Assembly (NCBI RefSeq): GCF_000758525.1
Contig: NZ_CP009241.1
Coordinates: forward strand, 1,426,001 to 1,490,000
DNA: 64,000 nt
Source: Paenibacillus sp. FSL H7-0357
GTDB taxonomy: Bacteria; Bacillota; Bacilli; Paenibacillales; Paenibacillaceae
Reading direction: 5' to 3'
Part shown: positions 53,294-61,304 of the stretch, piece by piece
How positions within the stretch are numbered: position 1 is the stretch's first letter
Layout: each line of letters begins with the position of its first letter
Notes under the pieces: model-generated
Told to the model about the DNA's origin: nothing
Seen by the model: only the letters and a program-made list of their open reading frames with translations
The model's database searches: none
Program-made: the position numbers and the translations under genes

Positions 53294-54432
53294 GACTGGC
53301 GGCTTCGGTTACCAAATCCTTTAAGGAAAACATAAGGGATTGGAAAGTTCTCGCGATGGTTTTGATGTTCTCTCCGTTCTTTTTAGTACTGATGAACCTT
53401 TTTTACGGGGGAGGGCCTACCACCTATCATTTAGGCGTTCTGAATTTGGATTCAGGCCACGCGTCCATCGAATTAATCAGCAATCTGGAGAATATGAAGG
53501 GGCAGGGCAACTCGCAACTATTTAATGTAACCGGTTTCGGTGGCGAGGAGCCATTAAGGGCAAAGATTAAGGAAAAGGCCGTAGATATAGGAATCGTGAT
53601 CCCTGAAGATTATTCTGACAAATTAGCCGGCAAGGCTGCCGGGAACAATGCAGACCCTGCTCAAATAAACTTTTATGGAAGTATGGGAAATATGCGATAT
53701 CCGGTTGCGGCGGTATGGGTGGCAGATGCTGTAAGCAAACAGGGGATGGATGCAGCGAAAATAATATTGCCCGCAAGTATAAATGAAACTTTTCTGGAGA
53801 AAAAACAGCCGTTGAACGAATTTGAAGGTTATGTTCCGGGTTTAATCTCTTTGGCTGTTTTAATGATCCTGTTTACAGCCACAGCTTCCATTGTAAAGGA
53901 AAATGATAAGAAGACACTTATAAGGTTGAAGCTCAGCCGTCTTGGAGCCTTCAATTTCCTTGCCGGTATATGTATTACGCAAGCCATCGTAGCAGCAGGG
54001 GCCATTGTTCTGTCCTACTGGACGGCGCTTGGGTTAGGCTACAGACCGGCAGGAGGATTTGGCGCCATCCTTGTCGTTGGGATCCTGTCGAGCTTCTCCA
54101 TGGTTGCTATAAGCTTAGTGGTAGCAAGCTTCCTGAATACTGTTTTTGATGTTTTAACTGTCGGCTGTTTTCCTTTCTTTATTCTAATGTTTTTTTCAGG
54201 GAGCATGTTCCCCCTGCCGAAGATGAGTATATTTACAATTCACGGGCATTCCTTTGGGATCACAGATTTATTGCCGCTTACGCATACCGCCAATGCTTTT
54301 AATCACATTTTGAACGATGGAGCAGGCTTACATGAGGTATGGTTTGATTTCATAATGATTGCGCTGCTCACCGTAATATATTTTGTAACAGGACTTTTGC
54401 TGTACCAGAAGCGCAAGCTTTCCAAAGCATAG
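53290..54432 (+). CDS. ABC-2 type permease
   Basis: The 380-residue protein has an N-terminal helix, a long extracellular loop (about 45-190) and five C-terminal helices, the standard ABC-2 layout (YhgE/LinJ-like). VPGLISLAVLMILFTATASI opens the membrane block. With the ATPase upstream it should form a two-component exporter under TetR control. Confidence 0.9.
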   Translation: MRLAASVTKSFKENIRDWKVLAMVLMFSPFFLVLMNLFYGGGPTTYHLGVLNLDSGHASIELISNLENMKGQGNSQLFNVTGFGGEEPLRAKIKEKAVDIGIVIPEDYSDKLAGKAAGNNADPAQINFYGSMGNMRYPVAAVWVADAVSKQGMDAAKIILPASINETFLEKKQPLNEFEGYVPGLISLAVLMILFTATASIVKENDKKTLIRLKLSRLGAFNFLAGICITQAIVAAGAIVLSYWTALGLGYRPAGGFGAILVVGILSSFSMVAISLVVASFLNTVFDVLTVGCFPFFILMFFSGSMFPLPKMSIFTIHGHSFGITDLLPLTHTANAFNHILNDGAGLHEVWFDFIMIALLTVIYFVTGLLLYQKRKLSKA

Positions 54433-54484
54433 CTGAATGTGAAGAGAGGAAGGAACGGCGCTGGAAACCGCTGTTTCATTAAAA

Positions 54485-54527
54485 AACCAGTCAGACTCCG
54501 GTTAATGGAGATTGGCTGGTTCTTGTT
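54485..54527 (+). terminator. Probable terminator of the TetR-ABC operon
   Basis: AACCAGTC (54485-54492) pairs with GGCTGGTT (54514-54521) with an inner CTCC/GGAG stem. The T-run (TCTTGTT) is weak. Confidence 0.6.
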
Positions 54528-54581
54528 CAAATATAAGAATTTATATGTTTCACACGATAACTTATCCTTCTATTTCTCGCT

Positions 54582-54621
54582 GAAACGGTACCGTCCTTAA
54601 AAAGGACGGCAAAGCCGTTTC
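54582..54621. terminator. Two-part hairpin after lplJ
   Basis: CCGTCCTT/AAGGACGG (54591-54609) is nested in GAAACGG/CCGTTTC. It lies 14 bases past the lplJ stop on the minus strand. A T-run is lacking, so the terminator role is tentative. Confidence 0.45.
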
Positions 54622-54634
54622 CACTTGCGAAAAG

Positions 54635-55636
54635 CTATTCTTCCAGGAAAATAAGCCCGATAAAGTCCTCCGGCTCAATGCGGCCGAAATAATGCTTCAG
54701 ATCGAGCCCGGACAGAGCGTCTCTGACCTCAGCTTGTTCATAACGTTTGCCGCGCAGCGCGTTCTCTACGTCTGCCACATCGCCGACGCCGAAGAAGTCA
54801 CCGTAAATTTTGATCTCTTGAATAATGGAGTCTTCAATATCCATGCGGATATCGACAAGTCCTGCCGGGAATTTGCGGGTATGCTTCACATTGCTTTTCG
54901 GCGACAGGCCGTAGTTCCAATCCCAGTTCTGGTAATGCTCCTTGGAAATTTCATTGATCCGCACCCAGTCGTCCATGGTCAGCTTGTACTGTGGAACCTC
55001 GGAAGGCTCCATGCCAAAGATGGAACGCAGCAGGCCTTCGCGGAATTCCTCAATCGTCATTTCAGTGCCGAGCAGCTCCTTAATGTTGGCCACACGGCTG
55101 CGCACGGATTTGGTGCTCTTGGATTTGAATTTCTCCGGATTGACATTGAGCGAAGCCTGCACATCATCCAAATTGAGGTTGAACATCAAGGTTCCATGGC
55201 TGAACATACGTCCGCGTGTGGAGAATTGGGCATTTCCGGAAATTTTTTGCTCGCCGACCTGAAGGTCATTGCGCCCGCTAAGCTCGGCATTTACACCCAT
55301 GGACTGCAGATAGTCGATGACCGGCTGGGTGAATTTAAGAAAGTTATGGAACGACTGTCCGTCGTCTTTGGTAATGAAGCTGAAGTTGAGATTGCCGAGG
55401 TCATGATAGACAGCCCCGCCGCCGGACAACCGCCGCACGACCTGGATGTTGTTGTCTTTTACATACTCCTGGTTGATCTCTTCAATCGTATTCTGGTGTT
55501 TGCCGATGATGATGGACGGACTGTTGATATAAAAGAGCAGATAGCTTTCGTCCATCGGCAGGTTTTTAAGTGCAAACTCTTCAATCGCCAGATTAATCGA
55601 TGCGTCTGTGATTCCTGTGTTATCGATAAAAAGCAT
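54635..55636 (-). CDS. lplJ: Lipoate-protein ligase
   Basis: This 333-residue enzyme attaches free lipoate to E2 and GcvH proteins using ATP. Diagnostic residues are RLSGGGAVYHDLGNLNFSF, the lysine region SGNAQFSTRGRMFSHGTLMF and the C-terminal accessory domain (about 250-333). The start MLFIDNTGITDASINLAIEE matches LplA-type ligases of Bacillota. It stands alone on the minus strand. GGAGGAATACACT before the ATG is a good ribosome site. Confidence 0.94.
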   Translation of the reverse strand: MLFIDNTGITDASINLAIEEFALKNLPMDESYLLFYINSPSIIIGKHQNTIEEINQEYVKDNNIQVVRRLSGGGAVYHDLGNLNFSFITKDDGQSFHNFLKFTQPVIDYLQSMGVNAELSGRNDLQVGEQKISGNAQFSTRGRMFSHGTLMFNLNLDDVQASLNVNPEKFKSKSTKSVRSRVANIKELLGTEMTIEEFREGLLRSIFGMEPSEVPQYKLTMDDWVRINEISKEHYQNWDWNYGLSPKSNVKHTRKFPAGLVDIRMDIEDSIIQEIKIYGDFFGVGDVADVENALRGKRYEQAEVRDALSGLDLKHYFGRIEPEDFIGLIFLEE

Positions 55637-55860
55637 AGTGTATTCCTCCGCTTAGGCATGATTAACTACTGCATTTATTCTAAACTAAAAGCTTGCATTT
55701 CACAAAATAGAAAACATTCTTCATATAAGCAGCGGTGTGTGCTGAAGAGCCCAACTGTGCATTCACTGGTGCCGGGGCATTGACGTACTCTTGGCAAAGG
55801 GGCAATAATTGGGTCAATGAAGAACATACCCGCGAGGAAGATCAGAGGGAGTGCAGAACT

Positions 55861-56955
55861 ATGCTTGAAAAATATGGCCACGGCGGTGATTTGCTGACAG
55901 CGGCGGAACTCTATGGTGTGGGGGACGGCCTGTTTCTTGATTTCAGCGCCAATATTAACCCGCTGGGCCCGCCGCCCGGCGTGCTTGAACTGCTGCGTGA
56001 TTCCAGGCAAGCCGTGACGGCTTATCCCGATCCCGGACACCGCCGATTAAAGTCGCTGCTGGCGGAGAGTCTTGAAGTGGACAGCAGCTGGATTACGGTG
56101 GGCAACGGGGCAGCAGAGTCAATGGCGCTGCTACTGCTGGCTGCAGCACCACGCAAGGTGGGGATCATTGAGCCTTGCTTCTCCGAGTACCGCCAGCTTG
56201 CGGAGCAATTCGGTGCGGAGGTCTTGTCCGTTCAGGGAACGAAGGAGCAGGAATACCGGGCCGGTGTGCAGAGCATCGCCGGACTGCTGGAGCAGGTCGA
56301 TCTGCTGTTCCTCGGCCAGCCGAACAATCCAAACGGCGTCCAGTATTCGCTGGACGACCTCCGGCTGCTGGCACGCAAGGCGGAGCGCTGCGGGGCCATT
56401 CTTGCGGTCGATGAAGCGTTCATCGACTTCATTCCCGGGGAGCGGCGGCAATCTTTGCTGCCGGAGCTGGCGGAGTACCGTCAGACGGTGCTGATCCGCT
56501 CGATGACGAAGTTTTATGCCATCCCGGGGCTGCGCCTGGGATTCACGGTCGCGCATCCCGAGCTTGCGGCGGCAATGACCTCCAAGCAGGTGACGTGGAG
56601 CGTGAACGGCCTGGCGCTGCTGGCCGGGGAAGCTTGCCTGCGCAGCGGGCAAGCCTATGAAGCGAACACCCGCGAGTTAATCGCGGAGGAGCGGGAGGTG
56701 CTGCGGCAGGGGCTGCTGCACCTCGGCTGTGCTGTGCCGCCGGGCGAGGCCAACTTCCTGCTCGCCGGCCTGCCTGCGCCATGGAGCGCGCAGGAAATGC
56801 AGGCCAGGCTGGGCCGCAGCGGCATCCTGGTGCGCAGCTGCGCCATGTATGCCGGCCTGGGGCCTGGCCATATCCGCGTCGCGGTCCGGGGGCGCGACGA
56901 CAATGCCCGGCTGCTCCGGCAGATGGCGGAGATTATGCAGGGGGAATTTTTATGA
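55861..56955 (+). CDS. cobD: Threonine-phosphate decarboxylase CobD
   Basis: The 364-residue PLP enzyme makes aminopropanol phosphate from L-threonine 3-O-phosphate for the cobalamin nucleotide loop. The fold-type I pattern is visible: FSANINPLGPPPGVLELL, LGQPNNPNGVQYSLDDL, DEAFIDF and the PLP lysine in SMTKFYAIPGLRLGF. HisC is a relative, but the N-terminus HGGDLLTAAELYGV favours CobD. The ATG at 55861 has GAGGGAG nine bases upstream; a longer in-frame start at 55735 lacks a site. It is separated by about 1 kb from the other cob genes. Confidence 0.88.
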   Translation: MLEKYGHGGDLLTAAELYGVGDGLFLDFSANINPLGPPPGVLELLRDSRQAVTAYPDPGHRRLKSLLAESLEVDSSWITVGNGAAESMALLLLAAAPRKVGIIEPCFSEYRQLAEQFGAEVLSVQGTKEQEYRAGVQSIAGLLEQVDLLFLGQPNNPNGVQYSLDDLRLLARKAERCGAILAVDEAFIDFIPGERRQSLLPELAEYRQTVLIRSMTKFYAIPGLRLGFTVAHPELAAAMTSKQVTWSVNGLALLAGEACLRSGQAYEANTRELIAEEREVLRQGLLHLGCAVPPGEANFLLAGLPAPWSAQEMQARLGRSGILVRSCAMYAGLGPGHIRVAVRGRDDNARLLRQMAEIMQGEFL

Positions 56956-57015
56956 TCGGCTGGGCTGCATGCTGGATATTAGGCGCGTCGCCGGATTTGA
57001 TTTGATGCACCAGTA

Positions 57016-57204
57016 TTCTATTGTATTTTGTACAGTAGAATGGACGTTGAATTGGGCGGAAATTGATTCTATTGTATTCTCTGCAACAGAATTCCCCAAA
57101 AAGGTCCATTTACGAGCGATGTGGCGAATTCTACTGTATAGAATGCAATAGAAAGCTTTTCTGGAGTCAAAAGAGTTGGATCTGTTGTACTTTTTGCATT
57201 AGAA
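57016..57204 (+). repeat. Four-palindrome intergenic element, copy B1
   Basis: Palindrome centres lie at 57028, 57079, 57141 and 57192: 51, 62 and 51 bp apart, exactly as in copy A. The units run TTCTATTGTA-n5-TACAGTAGAA, TTCTATTGTA-n5-TGCAACAGAA, TTCTACTGTA-n5-TGCAATAGAA and TCTGTTGTA-n5-TGCATTAGAA. A conserved AAAAAGGTCCATTT lies 24 bp after the second centre. Confidence 0.88.
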
Positions 57205-57353
57205 GTTGAAGGGATTGTTTGATATTTATTCTCTGGATTGGGCGATTGATCAGAGTAAGCTCACCCATCTGCCACGTAGTGAAAAGGGTCATTTGGTGGG
57301 ATATAATGGAATGAAAAGTCCGTGAAAATGATTGGTTACGAGAGCCCGAATAG

Positions 57354-57542
57354 AATAAATGTAATTTCTGCAACTATCAGGTGCGGCAGCAGGGCGCTTT
57401 GAGAGATACCTGTATTTTGTGCAATTAAAAGTAGCCGAAAAGGACATTTCTGCTGAAACCGGGCTGTTTAGATGTACGGAGTGCAACTAAATCAAATTTC
57501 CTCCTGAAATGGGGGCTTTTAGTTGTACAGAATGCAATTAGC
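57354..57542 (+). repeat. Four-palindrome intergenic element, copy B2
   Basis: Centres at 57366, 57417, 57479 and 57530 repeat the 51, 62, 51 spacing, in the same orientation as B1, 174 bp downstream of its last unit. Best units are TTTAGATGTA-n5-TGCAACTAAA and TTTAGTTGTA-n5-TGCAATTAG. AAAAGGACATTT lies about 25 bp after the second centre, as in B1. Confidence 0.85.
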
Positions 57543-57979
57543 CCAGTAGATGAAAAGTAGTAAGTTAGCTGAGATGGGGGAGGCTAGCTGAGAAGAGGTA
57601 AGCTAGAGGTGAAGAAGTATGTTGCTAAGAAGAGGTATGTCAGCTGAACTGTTGTTTGTTCGTAGAGAAAAAGTTTGTTAGATAGGCAAGGTTATTTCTA
57701 TAAAAAGTCATAGTGATCCGGCTGCCCTTCTATACTTAGCAAGAATCCAACGTTGATGAAAGTTTTATGTTATTCACTCCTTGTGCGGCAATGTTTAGGG
57801 AGAACGGCTGGATGGCACGCTTCTTCTTACCTGTTTTTTGAGTACAATTACAGTAGGAGTTACGGAGACGCAGTAAGCTGCGAACACGGAGCTGCAATAC
57901 GAACGAGGTTGAAACTGCGAACAAGGCTGATGCTGTGCATAGAGTTTGGAATAGAACTGTGAGGGGAGACGGATAGAAG
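57543..57979 (+). other. Gene-free purine-rich interval before cbiZ
   Basis: No convincing gene is present. The first 100 bases are A/G-rich with short direct repeats (AGAAGAGGTA occurs at two places). I could not identify a cobalamin riboswitch here or before cobD. Confidence 0.5.
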
Positions 57980-58936
57980 ATGGATGAAGTGAAAATCCCT
58001 TTTAATCTTACCGGCGGGGAAACTGTGTACCTGAGCAGGGTATGGCCGGGGCTTGTGCTGGAATGGAAGGAAGGACATCTGCTGCTGGAGTTCCCGGCTG
58101 AGGCGGATGGGATTTCGAGTGCGGTGTACGGCGGGGGAATGGGGCGTCTACAGCGGGCCGTCAATCAATTTGTCAGTCGTGATTACGAGTGTAGCGATCC
58201 TGTGCGGGATATGGAGCTTAAATTACGCGAATGGGGCTACCCGCAAGAAGGCTGTGCGGGCCTTATGACTGCTGTGCCGCTGGAGCACGCAGCTGTGATA
58301 GAGGAAGATACCGGCTCGGCAGGCATCTTCTGCTGTGTGACGGCCGCTTCGGGCAATGCCGCGCGTGCCGGGGTGGATCGCCCCGTGCTGGCGGCTTACC
58401 GCCCCGGCACGATCAATATTATGCTCGGCATTGACGGACGGCTGACTCCGGCGGCGATGGTCAATGCCGTAATGACGGCAGCCGAAGCCAAAGCTGCCGC
58501 CCTGGCCGATCTCGGCGTCACTGATCCCGAGAACGGCCTGATTGCAACCGGCACAACCACGGATGCGATTGTGCTTGCGGTGAGCCAAAGCGGGCGCTAC
58601 GGCGCGGAGCATGTCTATGCAGGAACAGCGACTGATCTTGGCGGCGCCATTGGCCGGCTGGTGTATGCCGCTGTTACCGGCAGCCTGCAGTCGGTGAAAT
58701 CCGTGCAGCCGGCGCATTCTGTGCAGCCAGCCAAGGTGGAACAATTGGCTGAACCAGTAATATCGGCTCAAACAGATCAAGTTGTGCAGGACGATTCCAA
58801 GGCGCAAGCCATCCAAAGCGCCCCCATGGCTCAAGCTGTGCCACCTGCTCCACTGGCTCAAACTGTGTCATCCGCTCGACAGACCCAAGCTGTGCCATCT
58901 GCTCAACAGGAGCAGGCTAGGACGAGTGGGCAATGA
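57980..58936 (+). CDS. cbiZ: Adenosylcobinamide amidohydrolase CbiZ with repetitive tail
   Basis: CbiZ removes the aminopropanol arm from adenosylcobinamide so that salvaged corrinoids can enter the pathway at cobyric acid. Family motifs are GIFCCVTAASGNAARAG, TINIMLGIDGRLTPAAMVN and IATGTTTDAIVLA. The enzyme body ends near residue 235, the usual length. About 80 more residues form a degenerate Gln/Ala/Pro/Val repeat (SVQPAHSVQPAK, AQAVPPAP, TQAVPSAQ) that looks disordered. GGGGAGACGG lies upstream of the ATG. It is followed by cbiB and cobC in one direction. Confidence 0.92.
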   Translation: MDEVKIPFNLTGGETVYLSRVWPGLVLEWKEGHLLLEFPAEADGISSAVYGGGMGRLQRAVNQFVSRDYECSDPVRDMELKLREWGYPQEGCAGLMTAVPLEHAAVIEEDTGSAGIFCCVTAASGNAARAGVDRPVLAAYRPGTINIMLGIDGRLTPAAMVNAVMTAAEAKAAALADLGVTDPENGLIATGTTTDAIVLAVSQSGRYGAEHVYAGTATDLGGAIGRLVYAAVTGSLQSVKSVQPAHSVQPAKVEQLAEPVISAQTDQVVQDDSKAQAIQSAPMAQAVPPAPLAQTVSSARQTQAVPSAQQEQARTSGQ

Positions 58937-58973
58937 GCAGTCAATTCCTGATAACCCGGCGGGGTGAGCGCTT

Positions 58974-59933
58974 GTGAGTCTTGCGTTAATATTGCTGGCA
59001 GCCTATGTGCTGGACCTGATCGTAGGCGATCCAAGGAGTCTTCCCCATCCCGTAGTGTATATGGGGAAGGCGATTTCTGCGATCGAGCGGCTGATCCGCC
59101 GCTTTGTCTCGCAGCCGCGGAGTCTGAAGCGGGCCGGGATCCTGCTGCCGCTGCTGGTGGCGGGCGGAGCCTGGGGGTTGACAGCACTCCTCGTCGGACT
59201 GCTGTCCTGGGTATCTCCCTGGCTCGGCTGGGCAGCCGGGGCTTGGCTGCTCTCCACAACGGTTGCCGCCAAAGGATTGAAGGAGGCAGGGCTTGCCGTA
59301 TATGTCGAGCTGCGCAAGGGTGATCATCCCGCAGCGCGCAGGGCGCTGGGGATGATCGTCGGCCGCGATACGGCTGGGCTGGACAGCCCGGAGATTGTCC
59401 GCGGCACTGTGGAAACCGTAGCGGAGAATATCGTCGATGCGATTATTTCCCCTCTGTTCTTCGCCCTGCTGGGCGGTGCACCGCTGGCCATGGCTTACCG
59501 TGCAGTGAACACGCTGGATTCCATGGTCGGCTACAAGAACGACAAATACCGCGACCTCGGCTGGGCATCCGCCCGGCTCGATGATGTGGTCAATTACATA
59601 CCGGCGCGAATCACTGCGCTGTTGTTAACCTTATGCGCCTGGCTGCTGCGGCTGGATTGGCGGGGCTGCTGGCGCACCGTACTTCGCGATGCCCGCCTTC
59701 ATCCCAGTCCGAACAGCGGCTACCCGGAGTCGGCAGTTGCCGGAGCACTGGGCATTCGGCTGGGAGGCGAAAATGTCTATCACGGCATCACTTCGTTCCG
59801 GGCTTACATGGGGGACCCGCTGCGTGCTATGGAACCGGAGGATATTATTGTGACCTCCCGGCTGATGCTACTCTCTTCGGCAATATTCGTCTGCTTCTGC
59901 GCAGCATTGGCATGGATTTGGATCGGAGGCTGA
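58974..59933 (+). CDS. cbiB: Adenosylcobinamide-phosphate synthase CbiB
   Basis: The 319-residue membrane protein joins aminopropanol (or its phosphate) to adenosylcobyric acid. LDLIVGDPRSLPHPVVYMG at the N-terminus, VAENIVDAIISPLFFALLGG, NTLDSMVGYKNDKY and HPSPNSGYPESAVAGAL are classic family sequences, and several hydrophobic helices fit a membrane location. The GTG start at 58974 is accepted because the family begins just there. CobD makes its aminopropanol phosphate partner. Confidence 0.94.
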   Translation: MSLALILLAAYVLDLIVGDPRSLPHPVVYMGKAISAIERLIRRFVSQPRSLKRAGILLPLLVAGGAWGLTALLVGLLSWVSPWLGWAAGAWLLSTTVAAKGLKEAGLAVYVELRKGDHPAARRALGMIVGRDTAGLDSPEIVRGTVETVAENIVDAIISPLFFALLGGAPLAMAYRAVNTLDSMVGYKNDKYRDLGWASARLDDVVNYIPARITALLLTLCAWLLRLDWRGCWRTVLRDARLHPSPNSGYPESAVAGALGIRLGGENVYHGITSFRAYMGDPLRAMEPEDIIVTSRLMLLSSAIFVCFCAALAWIWIGG

Positions 59934-59942
59934 GCGGCGAGC

Positions 59943-61019
59943 ATGACAGATCTAACACATGGACAAGGACATGGACAAGAGCATGAGCATGAGCATGAGC
60001 ATGAGCATGTGCGCGAACAAGAGCAAGGGCAAGAACAAAGGCAAGGGCAAGAACAAAGGCAAGGGCAAGAACAAAGGCAAGGGCAAGAACAAAGGCAAGA
60101 GCAAGAACAAAGGCAAGAGCAAGAACAAAGGCAAGAGCAAGAACAAAGGCAAGAGCAAGAACAAAGGCAAGGGCAAGAACAAAGGCAAGAGCAAGAGCAA
60201 AAGCAAGAACAACAGCAAAGGCAAAAGCACGGAAAAGAGTCAAAACTAAAACAAGTGCTAGAGCAGGAGATAAGGAAAGAGCCAAGGCCGAGGGATGAGA
60301 AAGCACTGGTGCTGGCTCCAAAACTGGATCAAGTACTGCCCAAAGTACTCAAGCTCCAGTTAGTTCTTCTCCGCCATGGCCATACACAGTGGAATAAGGA
60401 ATGCCGTTATCTGGGGAGCACAGATCTTCCTCTGCTGCCCGGAGCACAGGAGGAGTTGACTGCGCTCAAGGAGCAGCCTGAACTGCGCGGAGATTTCTGG
60501 CGGGTATATTGCAGCGATTTGCGCAGATGCCGGGAGACATTGGCTTGCATCGCACCAGGTCTTGAGGCGTCGGCCCTTTATGATTCCCGTTTGCGTGAGA
60601 TGAGCTTCGGCGCGTGGGAGGGCTGTACTTATGAGCAGCTGCAGAATAATCTCGATTATCGAAGCTGGATTGATGATCCTGCCGAAGTCACGCCGCCTGA
60701 CGGGGAATCCTGGGAGGCGTTCGAAGCGCGGCTGGACTCGTTTTTAAAGGAACTAAGGCAGTCAGCCGAAGCAAGCGGGGATGAGGCTGAATTAAGCCTG
60801 CTCCCTGAAGACAGTACCGTCCAAACTGCCGCTCCGGACCACCACCCTAGTGAAGAGCCGCTGCATTTGCGTGTGCTGCTGGTGACCCACGGCGGTGTAA
60901 TCCGCCAGCTGCTGGCACGGGCTTTGGAGGACGTGACTTTTCGTACTGCCGCCGCTCCGCCGCCTGGAACGGTGGCAGTACTTACACTGGTACGGAGCGG
61001 AGGCAAGTGGCAGTGGTAA
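59943..61019 (+). CDS. cobC: CobC-like histidine phosphatase with long low-complexity N-terminus
   Basis: The C-terminal part (about residues 138-358) is a histidine phosphatase: VLLRHGHTQWNKECRYLGST with the phosphohistidine, LREMSFGAWEGCTYEQL and VLLVTHGGVIRQLL. In this operon it fits alpha-ribazole phosphatase, the last step of the nucleotide loop. The first 100 residues are extraordinary: a His/Glu run (QEHEHEHEHEHV) and about a dozen QEQRQG/QEQRQE units coded by an exact 18-bp tandem repeat. Normal CobC begins at about LQLVLLRHG. An internal in-frame GTG at 60309 without a ribosome site could start a normal-length protein. Confidence 0.85.
   Translation: MTDLTHGQGHGQEHEHEHEHEHVREQEQGQEQRQGQEQRQGQEQRQGQEQRQEQEQRQEQEQRQEQEQRQEQEQRQGQEQRQEQEQKQEQQQRQKHGKESKLKQVLEQEIRKEPRPRDEKALVLAPKLDQVLPKVLKLQLVLLRHGHTQWNKECRYLGSTDLPLLPGAQEELTALKEQPELRGDFWRVYCSDLRRCRETLACIAPGLEASALYDSRLREMSFGAWEGCTYEQLQNNLDYRSWIDDPAEVTPPDGESWEAFEARLDSFLKELRQSAEASGDEAELSLLPEDSTVQTAAPDHHPSEEPLHLRVLLVTHGGVIRQLLARALEDVTFRTAAAPPPGTVAVLTLVRSGGKWQW
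59979..60192 (+). repeat. Tandem repeats inside the cobC-like gene
   Basis: Five exact GAGCAT hexamers (59979-60008) precede an 18-bp tandem array in which AAGAACAAAGGC starts at 60031 and recurs exactly every 18 bp through 60175, nine times. The last base of each linker alternates between G and A, giving QEQRQG or QEQRQE. Length variation by slippage would stay in frame. Confidence 0.95.
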
Positions 61020-61099
61020 TCCTTTTTCAATAGACCGTTCAGCCTAAGACAAGTGTAAGCACTAGAAGGAATCCCATAATGCAGGCGTTGATTAGTCCG

Positions 61100-61260
61100 T
61101 GTGCCGTGTATACAGCTGGGAAGCTGTGGGTCTGCAGAGACTCGGTGCCCAGAAAAGTACCCACATTATGTAATTAAAAAGCTATATCACCGCGGGACGC
61201 ATGGGTTATCCCGTCATAGAACCACACCGGAAGAAAATCCCGGGGTTGTGGTTCTTTTTT
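61100..61260 (+). ncRNA. Structured leader with T-box-like antiterminator and terminator
   Basis: The 285-base gap before the MocR gene ends in a strong terminator: AGAACCACA (61218-61226) pairs with TGTGGTTCT (61247-61255), then T5. Just before it, CTAT-ATCACC-GCGGGA...TCCCG-TC-ATAG copies the antiterminator of T-box leaders (ACCGCGGG...CCCGTC), but the tRNA-pairing TGGN is replaced by TATC. Upstream, GTGGGT...ACCCAC and ACAGCT...AGCTGT form more stems, and AGAGA occurs. It may be a decayed or unusual T-box, or an unrelated attenuator. Confidence 0.4.
61218..61260 (+). terminator. Intrinsic terminator in the MocR leader
   Basis: A perfect 9-bp stem, extended by CCGG/CCGG-like pairing inside, is followed by a T-run and lies 45 bases before the MocR start. 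This is the position of an attenuator. Confidence 0.8.
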
Positions 61261-61304
61261 TACGCTGGCGACTGTGCCATGATAGCTATGGGGGCGATTG
61301 AAGC

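Noticed and set aside
54692..55783. Open frame of 363 codons on the plus strand opposite lplJ
   Set aside because: It is antisense to a clearly conserved lipoate ligase, with no domain and no start signals.
56952..57005. Short 17-residue frame after cobD (MIGWAACWILG...)
   Set aside because: Too short and without homology I recognise; it overlaps the cobD stop by chance.
57001..57542. CRISPR array suspected from regularly spaced short repeats
   Set aside because: Units are palindromic and divergent, spacings alternate 51/62/51, each array has only four units, and no cas gene is present.
55640..57979. Cobalamin riboswitch expected near the cob genes
   Set aside because: I looked for a B12-box-like GCCACTG context and surrounding stems and found none convincing.
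59845..60321. Leu/Ala/Phe-rich minus-strand frame across the cobC repeat
   Set aside because: It is the complement of the 18-bp repeat, which lacks stops in several frames; no ribosome site and no membrane-protein family.
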